Of a stretch of DNA of 64,000 nucleotides, positions 7,855-15,374 are shown in pieces. Both the position numbers and the translations under genes were made by a program. The notes below the pieces were generated by a model. The model had not been told where the DNA came from, searched no databases, and saw only the letters and a list, made by a program, of their open reading frames with translations. The stretch covers positions 186,001 to 250,000 of the forward strand of contig CAILAC010000010.1 in the NCBI GenBank assembly GCA_903832055.1, read 5' to 3'. Every line of letters starts with the position of its first letter. Positions within the stretch are counted from its first letter, which is position 1. The stretch comes from an uncultured Acidobacteriota bacterium (lineage in GTDB: Bacteria > Acidobacteriota > Terriglobia > Terriglobales > Acidobacteriaceae).

Positions 7855-9984
7855 CTATTTTCCAGGCAGCTTCGAAAGCGCATCCACCACAATCCCCGGC
7901 GTAAGCACCTCCGGCAGCAGCACCGGCTCACCCGTTCCCGCCGGATACAGCGCATACGCCGGAACCCCGCTCCGACCCAGCGCCGTCAGCTCCTGCGAAA
8001 TCGCATCATCATGCGAAGTCCAGTCCGCCTTCAGCAGCGCCACATTCCCCTTTTTGAACGCCACGCCGACCTCATCGGTCCGCAGCGCTACCCGCTCATT
8101 CACCTGGCAGCTCAGGCACCAGCTCGCCGTAAAGTCCACAAACACCGGCCGCCCTTCAGCCCTGTACTTCTCCACAGCCGCCTTCGACCAGGGCTCCCAG
8201 GCGCTGCCAGCAGCTCCCGGCTTCCCAACCTCAGCCGCCACAGCAACAGGCCCAGCCAGAACCGTCACCCCATAAACTCCCACCGCCACAGCCCCGGCAA
8301 TTACCAGGCCGGCCACCACCGCAGGCACCCGCTTCGCAGGCCACCGGCCCAGCACCCAACCAGCAATCGCCAGCAGCAGGAACATCCCCAGCAGCGCCGC
8401 CACGCCCGTAGCCCCCCGCGTCTGCGCCAGCACCCACGCCAGCCAGATCACCGTCGCAAAAATCGGCACCGCCGTCGCCTGCTTCAGCACTTCCATCCAC
8501 ATCCCAGGCCGCGGCAACAGGCGCGTCCACGCCGGTTGCAGAGTCAGCGCAAGATAAGGAGCAGCCAACCCAAGAGCGAGCGCCGTAAAAATCGCAAACG
8601 TCACGAGCACACTCTGCGCCAGCGCGTACCCAATCGCCGCACCCATAAACGGAGCCGTACACGGAGTCGCCACCACCACCGCCAGCACTCCCGTAAAGAA
8701 GCTTCCCGCATACCCCTTCTTTGCGGCAAGCTCGCCGCCCGCAGAAGTCAGCGTCAGCCCAATCTCAAACTGCCCAGCCAGGCTCAGCCCCAGAAAGAAC
8801 AGCAACCCAGCCATCAGAGCCACAAACACCGGCGATTGAAACTGAAATCCCCAACCCAGCGTCGCCCCCGCCGCCCGCAACCCCAGCAGCGCCGCCACCA
8901 GCACCCAGAACGAAGCCACAATCCCAGCCGTATACACCAGCCCATGCCCCCGCTGCTTCGCCTTTTCCTCCCCCGAAGACTGCACCAGCGAAAGCCCCTT
9001 GATGAACAGCACCGGAAACACACACGGCATCAAATTCAGAATCAGCCCACCCACGAACGCCAGCCCTGCAGCCTTCAGCACATCTGCGGCATTCGTCGGC
9101 GCAGCCGCCGCAGCCACCGCCCCCGGCAGCGCCACAATCTCATAATTCCGCCCACCTGAGAGCTCAATCACCCCCGCCAACTGCTTCGGAGCACCCGAAA
9201 TATTCGGGTCCTTCTTCAACTCCAGCACCAGCCCGGTCGCCGTAGGCGTCAACGTCTGCGCTGCAGGATTGCTGATCAGATCCTTCTCCGCCGGAAAAAA
9301 CTGCGCCTCCGTCTCCCGCTGCCCCGTAGTCAGCCCCAACCGAAACCCATCGGCACTCGGCGCAAATACAGCCTTCGCCGAAGTTGGCAACTGCTCCGGC
9401 AAACGCCCAATCAAGCGATCAAAAAGCAATGTGTCTGGCCCAGGTTGGGGAACATCCTTGAGCAAGACGGGGATGATAAGGGCTTCTGTTTCCAACTCAG
9501 CTTTGCCGGGTATGCAAACTTCGCGACAGACAAGCCAGTCTACCTTCGCATGAATCGGGAGAGATTGAATGTTCTTCGTCGGTTTTAACGCCGCCTTGGT
9601 TGCGCTCAATTCGATTGGAAAGAGTACTTCGTCTTCGTAACCAAAATCCATCAACGGCCCGAGCGGCAAACGCTTTGGCGCAGGAAACTTGATATCTCCG
9701 GCGTTGATGCCATCAGGTAATGTCCAGCGAACTCGAGGCGCCTCACCAGAATCACCGGCATTTTTCCAATACACATGCCAGCCGGGCTCCAGCTTGAAGT
9801 AGAGGCCCGCCTGCGTTGGATATCCGACGACGAAAACATGCTCATGCATCACCAACTGCACATGCAAATGCGCAGCATCCGCCGAAGGCCCAACCGCAGA
9901 AGCCGCCGATCCGAATACAAGAAAAACAGCAAATGCGTAAACAGCCGCAAGCTTAAACACAGACCACCCAAAGCCCTTCATCAT
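7855..9984 (-). CDS. DsbD-like thiol:disulfide interchange protein
   Basis: About 709 residues. A signal peptide leads to a periplasmic N-terminal domain of the DsbD/ScsB alpha type (W-H-V-Y-W-K-N-A-G-D-S-G, then C-R-E-V-C-I-P-G with its redox Cys pair). The central cytochrome-c-biogenesis-like membrane domain has eight or so helices and two conserved Cys, in M-P-C-V-F-P-V-L and V-A-T-P-C-T-A-P-F-M-G. The C-terminus is a thioredoxin domain with W-C-L-S-C. It should move electrons from cytoplasmic thioredoxin to periplasmic partners. The start is ambiguous: 10002 is also in frame, but 9984 has a GGAG at better spacing. Confidence 0.88.
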   Translation of the reverse strand: MMKGFGWSVFKLAAVYAFAVFLVFGSAASAVGPSADAAHLHVQLVMHEHVFVVGYPTQAGLYFKLEPGWHVYWKNAGDSGEAPRVRWTLPDGINAGDIKFPAPKRLPLGPLMDFGYEDEVLFPIELSATKAALKPTKNIQSLPIHAKVDWLVCREVCIPGKAELETEALIIPVLLKDVPQPGPDTLLFDRLIGRLPEQLPTSAKAVFAPSADGFRLGLTTGQRETEAQFFPAEKDLISNPAAQTLTPTATGLVLELKKDPNISGAPKQLAGVIELSGGRNYEIVALPGAVAAAAAPTNAADVLKAAGLAFVGGLILNLMPCVFPVLFIKGLSLVQSSGEEKAKQRGHGLVYTAGIVASFWVLVAALLGLRAAGATLGWGFQFQSPVFVALMAGLLFFLGLSLAGQFEIGLTLTSAGGELAAKKGYAGSFFTGVLAVVVATPCTAPFMGAAIGYALAQSVLVTFAIFTALALGLAAPYLALTLQPAWTRLLPRPGMWMEVLKQATAVPIFATVIWLAWVLAQTRGATGVAALLGMFLLLAIAGWVLGRWPAKRVPAVVAGLVIAGAVAVGVYGVTVLAGPVAVAAEVGKPGAAGSAWEPWSKAAVEKYRAEGRPVFVDFTASWCLSCQVNERVALRTDEVGVAFKKGNVALLKADWTSHDDAISQELTALGRSGVPAYALYPAGTGEPVLLPEVLTPGIVVDALSKLPGK

Positions 9985-10020
9985 AGACAACCCATCTCCC
10001 ACTTAGATACATCCTCCAGG

Positions 10021-10130
10021 TGGTTAGTTACAAGCTCAGCGCCAACGGCGCGACGTAATACCAGCCCAGGCCATCGGCCTGGGTAGAAAGGAGGTACGGG
10101 AACAAAGGGCTGAAGGCCCGATCAATCCCC
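10021..10130. repeat. REP-like palindromes upstream of the DsbD-like gene
   Basis: The block contains AGCGCCAACGGCGC, then ATACCAGCCCAGGCCATCGG with its palindrome CCCAGGCCATCGGCCTGGG, and GGGCTGAAGGCCC. ATACCAGCC is shared with the family around the transposase at 7200-7652. Confidence 0.7.
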
Positions 10131-10136
10131 CTAAAG

Positions 10137-10571
10137 CTATCGCCGCGCAGCATGCTCCCGAAAAATGCAGTCATTCTGAATCGCCTTCACCCCAGCCGCC
10201 TCAGCCTTGGCCACAGCCTCATGCTGCACCCCGTCCTGCAGCCAAAGATAAGGAATATGCAGCCGGATCACATCCTCCACAATCCCCGGCACCGCATCTG
10301 AAGCGCGAAACACATCCACCAGGTCGATCTTCCCACCCTCCACGGCCAACGCCACCTGCGCATCTTCCAGCGTCGGATAGCACGTAAGCACATGCCCATT
10401 CACCACCGCCGAGCTAAGCGCCGGATTCACCGGCACAACGCGATACCCATGCTTGCCCAGGTAGTTGGCAATATGAAAGCTCGCCCGCTCCGTCTTGTTG
10501 CTGATCCCCACCACAGCAATCGTCTTAGCCTCACGCAACATCTCATCGATCAAAGCAGCCCGTTCCGTCAT
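10137..10571 (-). CDS. CoA-binding Rossmann protein (YccU family)
   Basis: 144 residues, one CoA_binding_2 domain. The motif A-V-V-G-I-S-N-K near residue 20 is the nucleotide-binding loop; Y-R-V-V-P-V-N-P and W-L-Q-D-G-V-Q-H-E are also conserved in this family. It resembles the CoA-binding part of succinyl-CoA synthetase and acyl-CoA synthetases but has no catalytic domain. The biological role of the family is not established. The gene stands alone between two repeat blocks. Confidence 0.85.
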   Translation of the reverse strand: MTERAALIDEMLREAKTIAVVGISNKTERASFHIANYLGKHGYRVVPVNPALSSAVVNGHVLTCYPTLEDAQVALAVEGGKIDLVDVFRASDAVPGIVEDVIRLHIPYLWLQDGVQHEAVAKAEAAGVKAIQNDCIFREHAARR

Positions 10572-10598
10572 AACCCGCTCCCAACACCCTTGAATTGA

Positions 10599-10677
10599 TT
10601 GTCATCCTGAGCAAAGCAAAGGATCTGCTGTTGTCCTTGCCATTTTTGTTGTCATTCCCCCAGGGAATCTGCTGTTG
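10599..10677. repeat. Dispersed GTCATTCCC...GGGAATCTGCTGTTG repeat, two copies
   Basis: Copy one (10599-10634) is divergent (GTCATCCTGAGCAAAGCAAA then GGATCTGCTGTTG). Copy two (10648-10677) reads GTTGTCATTCCCCCAGGGAA then TCTGCTGTTG. The same element occurs at 24929-24965 (inside mazG), 31051-31130 and 32759-32797. Confidence 0.75.
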
Positions 10678-10706
10678 CATTTGCTTCTCACACTTCACAC
10701 TTGCTT

Positions 10707-11850
10707 CTAAACATCCAGATCATCCCCACTATCCGATGCAACAGCCGTCCCCCGGCGCTTCATTAAAAGGAAGCCCCGCAAAAACGGCTCCAGAAACCCG
10801 TCCAGCACCTTGTCCACATCCCCAACCTCCACCTTCGTCCGGTGGTCCTTGGCAATCCGGTACGGCTGCAATACATACGACCGAATCTGCGACCCAAAGT
10901 TGATCTCCAGCTTCGCATCTTCAATGTCCTTCGTGATGGCCTTCTTCTTCGCCAACTCGTACTCATATAGACGGCTACGCAGCATCTTCATCGCCTTGTC
11001 GCGATTCTTGATCTGCGAACGCTCGTTCTGGCACGTCACCACGATATTCGTCGGCAAATGCGTCATCCGCACCGCTGAGTCGGTCGTATTCACATGTTGC
11101 CCGCCCTTGCCGCCCGAGCGGTAGGTATCAATCCGCAGGTCTTCAGTGCGAATATTGACCTCAATCGTGTCGTCGATCTCCGGCGAAACATACACGCTCG
11201 CAAACGAAGTGTGCCTTCGTTTTGCCGAATCAAACGGCGAAATCCGCACCAGCCGGTGCACGCCCGATTCACCCGCCAGCAACCCAAACGCATTCTCGCC
11301 CGTCACGGTAAACGTGGCCGACTTGATGCCCGCCTCATCTCCGTCCTGCAGGTCGTTCATTTCAGTCTTGTAGCCTTCTTTTTCCGCCCAGCGCAGGTAC
11401 ATCCGCATCAGCATCTCGGCCCAGTCCTGGCTCTCGGTCCCGCCCGCGCCGGGATGCACAGTCACAATCGCATTCAGCGGATCGGTTTCGCCGGAGAGCA
11501 TGGTCTTCGCTTCGAGCGCCTCGCAGAACTCTCGCAGCGCAGCCATCTCTTTTTCCAGCTCCGGCAGCACCTCTTCGGCACCCTCCTTCGCCAGTTCAAA
11601 ATAAGCCTCAATGTCGCCCAACCGGCGCACCAGCGCTTCGTCGTCGGCTATCAACGACTCCACCCGCTTGCGATCACGCATCAGCGGCTGACTCGCAGCC
11701 GGATTCGACCACAGCGCCGGGTCTTCCAGTTTTTTGCTGAGGGCTTCTAGTTCGCGGTGCAGGCGGGCAGGGTCAAAGATACTCCCGCAGGTCGCGCACG
11801 GTATCGCGGAGGGGAGCGAAGGCAAACTCGAGATCGTTCAATGACGACAT
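10707..11850 (-). CDS. prfB: Peptide chain release factor 2 (with programmed +1 frameshift)
   Basis: RF2 ends translation at UGA and UAA. The gene is in two frames: an ATG at 11850 opens 25 codons (MSSLNDLEFAFAPLRDTVRD, then LREYL) up to an in-frame TGA at 11775-11773. A +1 shift at CTT-TGA-C then continues as D-P-A-R-L-H-R-E-L for 355 more residues, giving about 380 in all, the usual RF2 length. The tripeptide SPF that reads the second and third stop bases is present in I-S-P-F-D-S, and the catalytic GGQ is in S-G-G-K-G-G-Q-H-V-N. A tool looking for one frame would wrongly start it at 11825. Confidence 0.95.
11772..11788 (-). promoter_or_regulatory. prfB programmed +1 ribosomal frameshift site
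   Basis: On the minus strand the site reads CGGGAGTATCTTTGAC: a purine-rich, Shine-Dalgarno-like GGGAG, a TAT spacer codon, the slippery CTT, then TGA followed by C. This is the conserved RF2 autoregulation site. Low RF2 makes the ribosome pause at TGA and slip to GAC. The element here is GGGAG rather than the common AGGGGG. Confidence 0.93.
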
Positions 11851-11922
11851 ATTCGCTTCTAAACCTTTTGACCTGACTTGGATTGGATTTACCGACATTT
11901 CGTACGTTCACAGATTAGCAGG

Positions 11923-12153
11923 CTATAGCAGCCACGCCGCCTCGCTCTCCCAACCTTGCCTTTCTTCAACCACTGGGGGAGTCTTTCGATAGCCTGCGCG
12001 GTCCCGTTCTTCGCGGGACTTCGTCTCCAGCCGCAACAGATACTCGCGCAAAGCCTCTGTCACCAGTCGCGAGCGATTCAACCCGCAGCGGCGCGCAGCT
12101 TCGTCGGCAGCAATCCGAAGCTCGCTATCCATGACGATCTGAATCGCTTCCAT
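11923..12153 (-). CDS. Ribbon-helix-helix antitoxin-like protein, no partner
   Basis: 76 residues. The first 50 form a ribbon-helix-helix fold (I-Q-I-V-M-D strand, then A-A-D-E-A-A-R-R-C-G-L-N-R-S-R-L-V-T-E-A-L-R-E-Y-L). The tail, with its G-Y-R-K-T-P-P and final W-E-S-E-A-A-W, is like MazE-type RHH antitoxins that pair with MazF/PemK. In such pairs the toxin usually follows directly, but here only about 70 bases separate it from the prfB start, so the toxin is absent. It may be a solitary regulator or a leftover. Confidence 0.7.
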   Translation of the reverse strand: MEAIQIVMDSELRIAADEAARRCGLNRSRLVTEALREYLLRLETKSREERDRAGYRKTPPVVEERQGWESEAAWLL

Positions 12154-12212
12154 ATGTGAAAGTACTCCGCAATGAACTCCCCAATCAAGGACCGGGTGAT
12201 TTGCCGGATGGC

Positions 12213-12242
12213 TTGATTTGTGTCAACATTTGTGTACATAAT
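12213..12242 (+). promoter_or_regulatory. Probable promoter and operator of the brnT-brnA operon
   Basis: TTGATT (12213-12218) and CATAAT (12237-12242) are 18 bp apart and resemble sigma70 -35 and -10 boxes. Two direct TTTGTGT repeats (12217-12223 and 12229-12235) lie across the promoter, one helical turn apart, and suit a ribbon-helix-helix repressor such as BrnA. An AGAGG ribosome site lies 5-10 bases before the brnT ATG. Confidence 0.5.
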
Positions 12243-12254
12243 AAGAGGCGCTAG

Positions 12255-12548
12255 ATGGACGGCGATGAACTCGAGTTCGAATGGGACGAAGCCAAAGCCA
12301 AAGCCAATTTGAAAAAACACAAGGTGTCGTTTCTGACCGGGGCTGCGATTTTCTCGAATAGGCGACTAGAGCGCATCGACGACCGCGAAGACTACGGCGA
12401 ACTGCGCTGGATCGCTCTGGGACGCGTCGACAATGAGGTCTATCGCGTTGTTTTCACGTGGCGTGGTGAAAACCGAATCCGCCTAATCAGCGCACAGAAA
12501 GCGAGCAAAGATGAACGGGAAATCTACCATCGTGAGACATTCGCTTAG
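12255..12548 (+). CDS. brnT: BrnT-family ribonuclease toxin
   Basis: 97 residues, a full-length BrnT domain: F-E-W-D-E-A-K-A-K-A-N-L-K-K-H-K-V-S-F near the N-terminus, R-E-D-Y-G-E-L-R-W-I-A-L-G in the middle, and I-R-L-I-S-A-Q-K-A-S-K-D-E-R-E-I-Y at the end are the family signatures. BrnT is a RelE-fold ribonuclease that stops translation when free. The downstream antitoxin gene overlaps it by 38 bases in another frame, so their translation is coupled. Confidence 0.93.
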   Translation: MDGDELEFEWDEAKAKANLKKHKVSFLTGAAIFSNRRLERIDDREDYGELRWIALGRVDNEVYRVVFTWRGENRIRLISAQKASKDEREIYHRETFA

Positions 12549-12798
12549 CGAAATCATTGCCCTGCGCGAACTGGGACAGGACCAGACCAGCGCGGATGCG
12601 CAAGAGGCGGAGTCGCTAGACGCAGAGTTTTGGAAATCCGCCCGGGTCGTAATGCCTGCCGGAAAGACCTCTATCCACCTGCGCTTGGACACCGATGTAG
12701 TCGAATGGTTCCGCGCACACGGCAAAGGCCACCTTACCCGCATGAATGCCGTTCTGCGGGCCTATGTTGAAGCCCGAAAGCTAGAATCGCGCCCTTAG
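12511..12798 (+). CDS. brnA: BrnA-family antitoxin
   Basis: 95 residues. The central D-A-E-F-W-K-S-A-R-V-V-M-P-A-G-K and the C-terminal ribbon-helix-helix (T-S-I-H-L-R-L-D-T-D-V-V-E-W-F-R-A-H-G-K-G-H-L-T-R-M-N) are typical of BrnA. It should neutralise BrnT and repress the operon through the C-terminal DNA-binding domain. The order toxin then antitoxin is normal for this family. Its stop overlaps the end of the convergent GIY-YIG gene by 4 bases. Confidence 0.9.
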   Translation: MNGKSTIVRHSLSEIIALRELGQDQTSADAQEAESLDAEFWKSARVVMPAGKTSIHLRLDTDVVEWFRAHGKGHLTRMNAVLRAYVEARKLESRP

Positions 12799-13121
12799 GT
12801 GCTAGATCCCTGATTTAAGACTGGCTTTCGCCTCGGTGATCGGTTGTATCCGATAGCAGGCTCGTTCGATCTGAAAGCACGAATATATTCGATTTCTCTT
12901 TGCCTTACTTCTGCGTCAGTGGCATTTTCGGACTGCCAAAGTATCTCCCGCCTGATCGTAAAGTCTTGCTTTTGCTCTTCAGTGAAGTCTGCTGATACCA
13001 ACGGGCTTGACCACGAACCGAAGTAGCGGAATGTTCCCGTAAGGTCCATTCCGACATAAATCTTCCCATTCGGGAAAGTAATTTTGTAAATCCATTTTTT
13101 CACTGAACACGAGGTTAGCAT
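12795..13121 (-). CDS. GIY-YIG domain protein
   Basis: About 108 residues from the ATG at 13121; an in-frame start at 13199 would add 26. W-I-Y-K-I-T-F-P-N-G-K-I-Y-V-G is a GIY-YIG motif (I-Y...Y-V-G), and the later Q-R-E-I-E-Y-I-R-A-F contains the usual acidic metal-binding Glu on a helix. There is no DNA-binding extension, so it is a single-domain nuclease-like protein of unknown role. The sequence is less GC-rich than its neighbours and sits beside toxin-antitoxin genes, which suggests transfer. Confidence 0.7.
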   Translation of the reverse strand: MLTSCSVKKWIYKITFPNGKIYVGMDLTGTFRYFGSWSSPLVSADFTEEQKQDFTIRREILWQSENATDAEVRQREIEYIRAFRSNEPAIGYNRSPRRKPVLNQGSST

Positions 13122-13202
13122 CTCAACGCAGGCAAGGAGCACTGAAAGTTCTAAGCCACCTTGACCTTTTTCACAACTCGGGATGCGGATCCGGCGCAAT
13201 AG

Positions 13203-14870
13203 TCAGCCTCGCAGCAGCGTCCTGAAGGCCCAAACAATCATCCCCAGCGAGGCCAGGCCGCAAAGCCCAGCCAGCCAGTCCCCATGCTCCGTATAGAAAG
13301 TCATCTCCGAATTAAACCCATACCCCGCCGCCAGCGCCCCCACCTGGTGCCGCGAAATGCTCTGCCGCACCACGCCATACGGGTCAATCGCCACCGTCGC
13401 CCCGTTGTTCGTCGCCCGCAAAATCCAGCGCCGGTTCTCAATCGCCCGCATCCGCGCCATATTCAGGTGCTGCCACGGGGCGCTGGTGTCCCCATACCAG
13501 CCGTCGTCTGAAATATTGACCAGCACCTCGGCCCCCAGCCGCGCAAACTGCCTCACCTCGTCCCCAAACACCGACTCGTAGCAGATAAACACCCCATACC
13601 GATGCCCGCCTATCCTGAACGTCTTCCGCTCCGTCCCCACTCCCAGGTCCGAAAGCCCCTGCGTCAACTGGTGCGCAAAAAACAGCAGCCGCCGAAACGG
13701 CACATACTCCCCAAACGGCACCAGGTGCATCTTGTCGTAGCGGCCCACAAACCGCCCATCCGCCGCCACAATCGACGCCGAATTGTAAATCTGATAATTC
13801 TGCTCAGCATCCACATCCATGCCAATATTCCCGACAATGATTGGCGCTTTATCCGCCTGCGCGATCCCCGCCATCGCCGACTGAAACTTCGGGTCCAGCC
13901 CGCGAAACGGCGCTGGCGACTCCGGCCAGACAATCAAGCTCGGCACCGCGCCTCCCGCCTCACACTTGGTCTCAGCTGCAGCAGCCCCCGTCTCCGGCAT
14001 CCCCGCTGCAAAGCTACCGCATGCCTCGGCTCCCAGCCGCTGAAACTGCGCAATCTGCCGGTCCCACTCCGTTCCAACCCAAACATCGTCCGCAATCACA
14101 TCCAGATTCGGCTGAATCAGCACCGCCGTCGCAGTCGCTTTCGGCGAGTCGATACCCACCAATGAATGGGAGGTCAGCGGTAATACGATCCACAAACTCA
14201 GTAAAGCACCGATGTTGCTGAGCGGCTGGTTCGACGGAAACCACCCTCGCTTCTTGCCACTCATGACGAATAGCGCAGAGACCGCATTGATGGCCGCAAT
14301 AGCAAAACTGACCCCATAAACCCCAGTCCAGGGCACCATCCGCATCAGCAACGGATTGTCAATTTGCGAATACCCCAGCAAATCCCACGGAAACTCCGGA
14401 ATCCTCGCCAGCGCAAACTCCATCGCCGTCCACAGCACCGGAATCGCCGCAAACCCCAGCCACGCATACCTCCGGCCAAGTGTCGCCCGCCGCACCAGCG
14501 CCACTGCCAGCGCAAACACCCCAAACCAGAACCCCAGATAAATGCTAAACAGCAGCAGGCAAACCGCCGCCATCGCCGCGCCCATATTTCCATAGGTGTG
14601 CATCGTGTTGTAAACCCAGTAGCAGTTCGCCCCAAACCACAGCGCCCCGGTCAGCCAGCCAGCCCCGAATGACCACCCCAACTGCCACCGCAGCTTTTTC
14701 TCGGGATATTTCGCTGCCAGACCCAGCAACCCTGCCAGCAGCGGCACCAGCGCAAACCAAGCAAACATCGCCCGCCACGCCGGCAAAGGCCCTGCCAGCG
14801 GAAACGGCAAATCCAGCAGCACCGCCGTCAACCCAACCGCCACCAGCAACTTCCACGGAATCCCACGCAT
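13203..14870 (-). CDS. lnt: Apolipoprotein N-acyltransferase
   Basis: About 555 residues. Six or so N-terminal membrane helices carry a C-N superfamily nitrilase domain facing the periplasm. The expected catalytic triad is visible: Glu in V-P-F-G-E-Y-V-P-F, Lys in R-Y-D-K-M-H-L, and Cys in F-I-C-Y-E-S-V-F-G, followed by N-I-S-D-D-G-W-Y-G. It adds the third acyl chain to lipoproteins, completing the path begun by Lgt (gene at 49959). An in-frame start at 14894 is also possible; 14870 begins closer to the first helix. Confidence 0.92.
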   Translation of the reverse strand: MRGIPWKLLVAVGLTAVLLDLPFPLAGPLPAWRAMFAWFALVPLLAGLLGLAAKYPEKKLRWQLGWSFGAGWLTGALWFGANCYWVYNTMHTYGNMGAAMAAVCLLLFSIYLGFWFGVFALAVALVRRATLGRRYAWLGFAAIPVLWTAMEFALARIPEFPWDLLGYSQIDNPLLMRMVPWTGVYGVSFAIAAINAVSALFVMSGKKRGWFPSNQPLSNIGALLSLWIVLPLTSHSLVGIDSPKATATAVLIQPNLDVIADDVWVGTEWDRQIAQFQRLGAEACGSFAAGMPETGAAAAETKCEAGGAVPSLIVWPESPAPFRGLDPKFQSAMAGIAQADKAPIIVGNIGMDVDAEQNYQIYNSASIVAADGRFVGRYDKMHLVPFGEYVPFRRLLFFAHQLTQGLSDLGVGTERKTFRIGGHRYGVFICYESVFGDEVRQFARLGAEVLVNISDDGWYGDTSAPWQHLNMARMRAIENRRWILRATNNGATVAIDPYGVVRQSISRHQVGALAAGYGFNSEMTFYTEHGDWLAGLCGLASLGMIVWAFRTLLRG

Positions 14871-15033
14871 GGGCCTGAGTCTAGCAGAGCCCATTCAATG
14901 CCTCGAACCTACCCTTGCCTCCGCCACTTCCCTGGTTCAACTCACCCGGCATTTGCCCTTCAGCCCCGCATCCAACGCATTCCAACGCATTTCGATATGG
15001 AAACCACTTCGAAACAGGAATACAATACTCCTT

Positions 15034-15159
15034 ATGTTCTTCGGCCTTTTAGCAATGCACATTCTTGAAGTCATGTTCTTCGTCGGCATGGCAGGCTCCT
15101 CCATCGTCGTTGTAATCAGCTTCATTGAAGACGCTCAAGAGCTCTTCGGCGAAGACTAG
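15034..15159 (+). CDS. Small single-helix membrane protein (41 residues)
   Basis: The frame MFFGLLAMHILEVMFFVGMA continues through a hydrophobic helix and ends in an acidic tail (F-I-E-D-A-Q-E-L-F-G-E-D). It has an ATG and a clear stop. The amphipathic pattern, the acidic C-terminus, and its place about 215 bases upstream of an amino-acid permease make it a plausible real small membrane protein. No family recognised. Confidence 0.5.
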   Translation: MFFGLLAMHILEVMFFVGMAGSSIVVVISFIEDAQELFGED

Positions 15160-15374
15160 AACTCAGCCTCAATTTTCGAATTGAAGCCGCATGCCATTTC
15201 CCGCCCTTTTCAATTTGTGGAGTTCCCCCCTCAGCAACTCCAACTTTTGATTGACGTACTGTTAAATGCGGCTTAGACTCACCGCTGGGCGTGTGCGTTT
15301 TCGAGCCCGCTCAGCGAACAAGAATCTTTACTTCTGAACTCTGAAATAAGGCCTGGTCGGCCGCCCTCATACAC

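Noticed and set aside
13122-13199. Upstream extension of the GIY-YIG gene to 13199
   Set aside because: The extra 26 residues precede the domain's first strand and lack any family match; the later ATG fits better.
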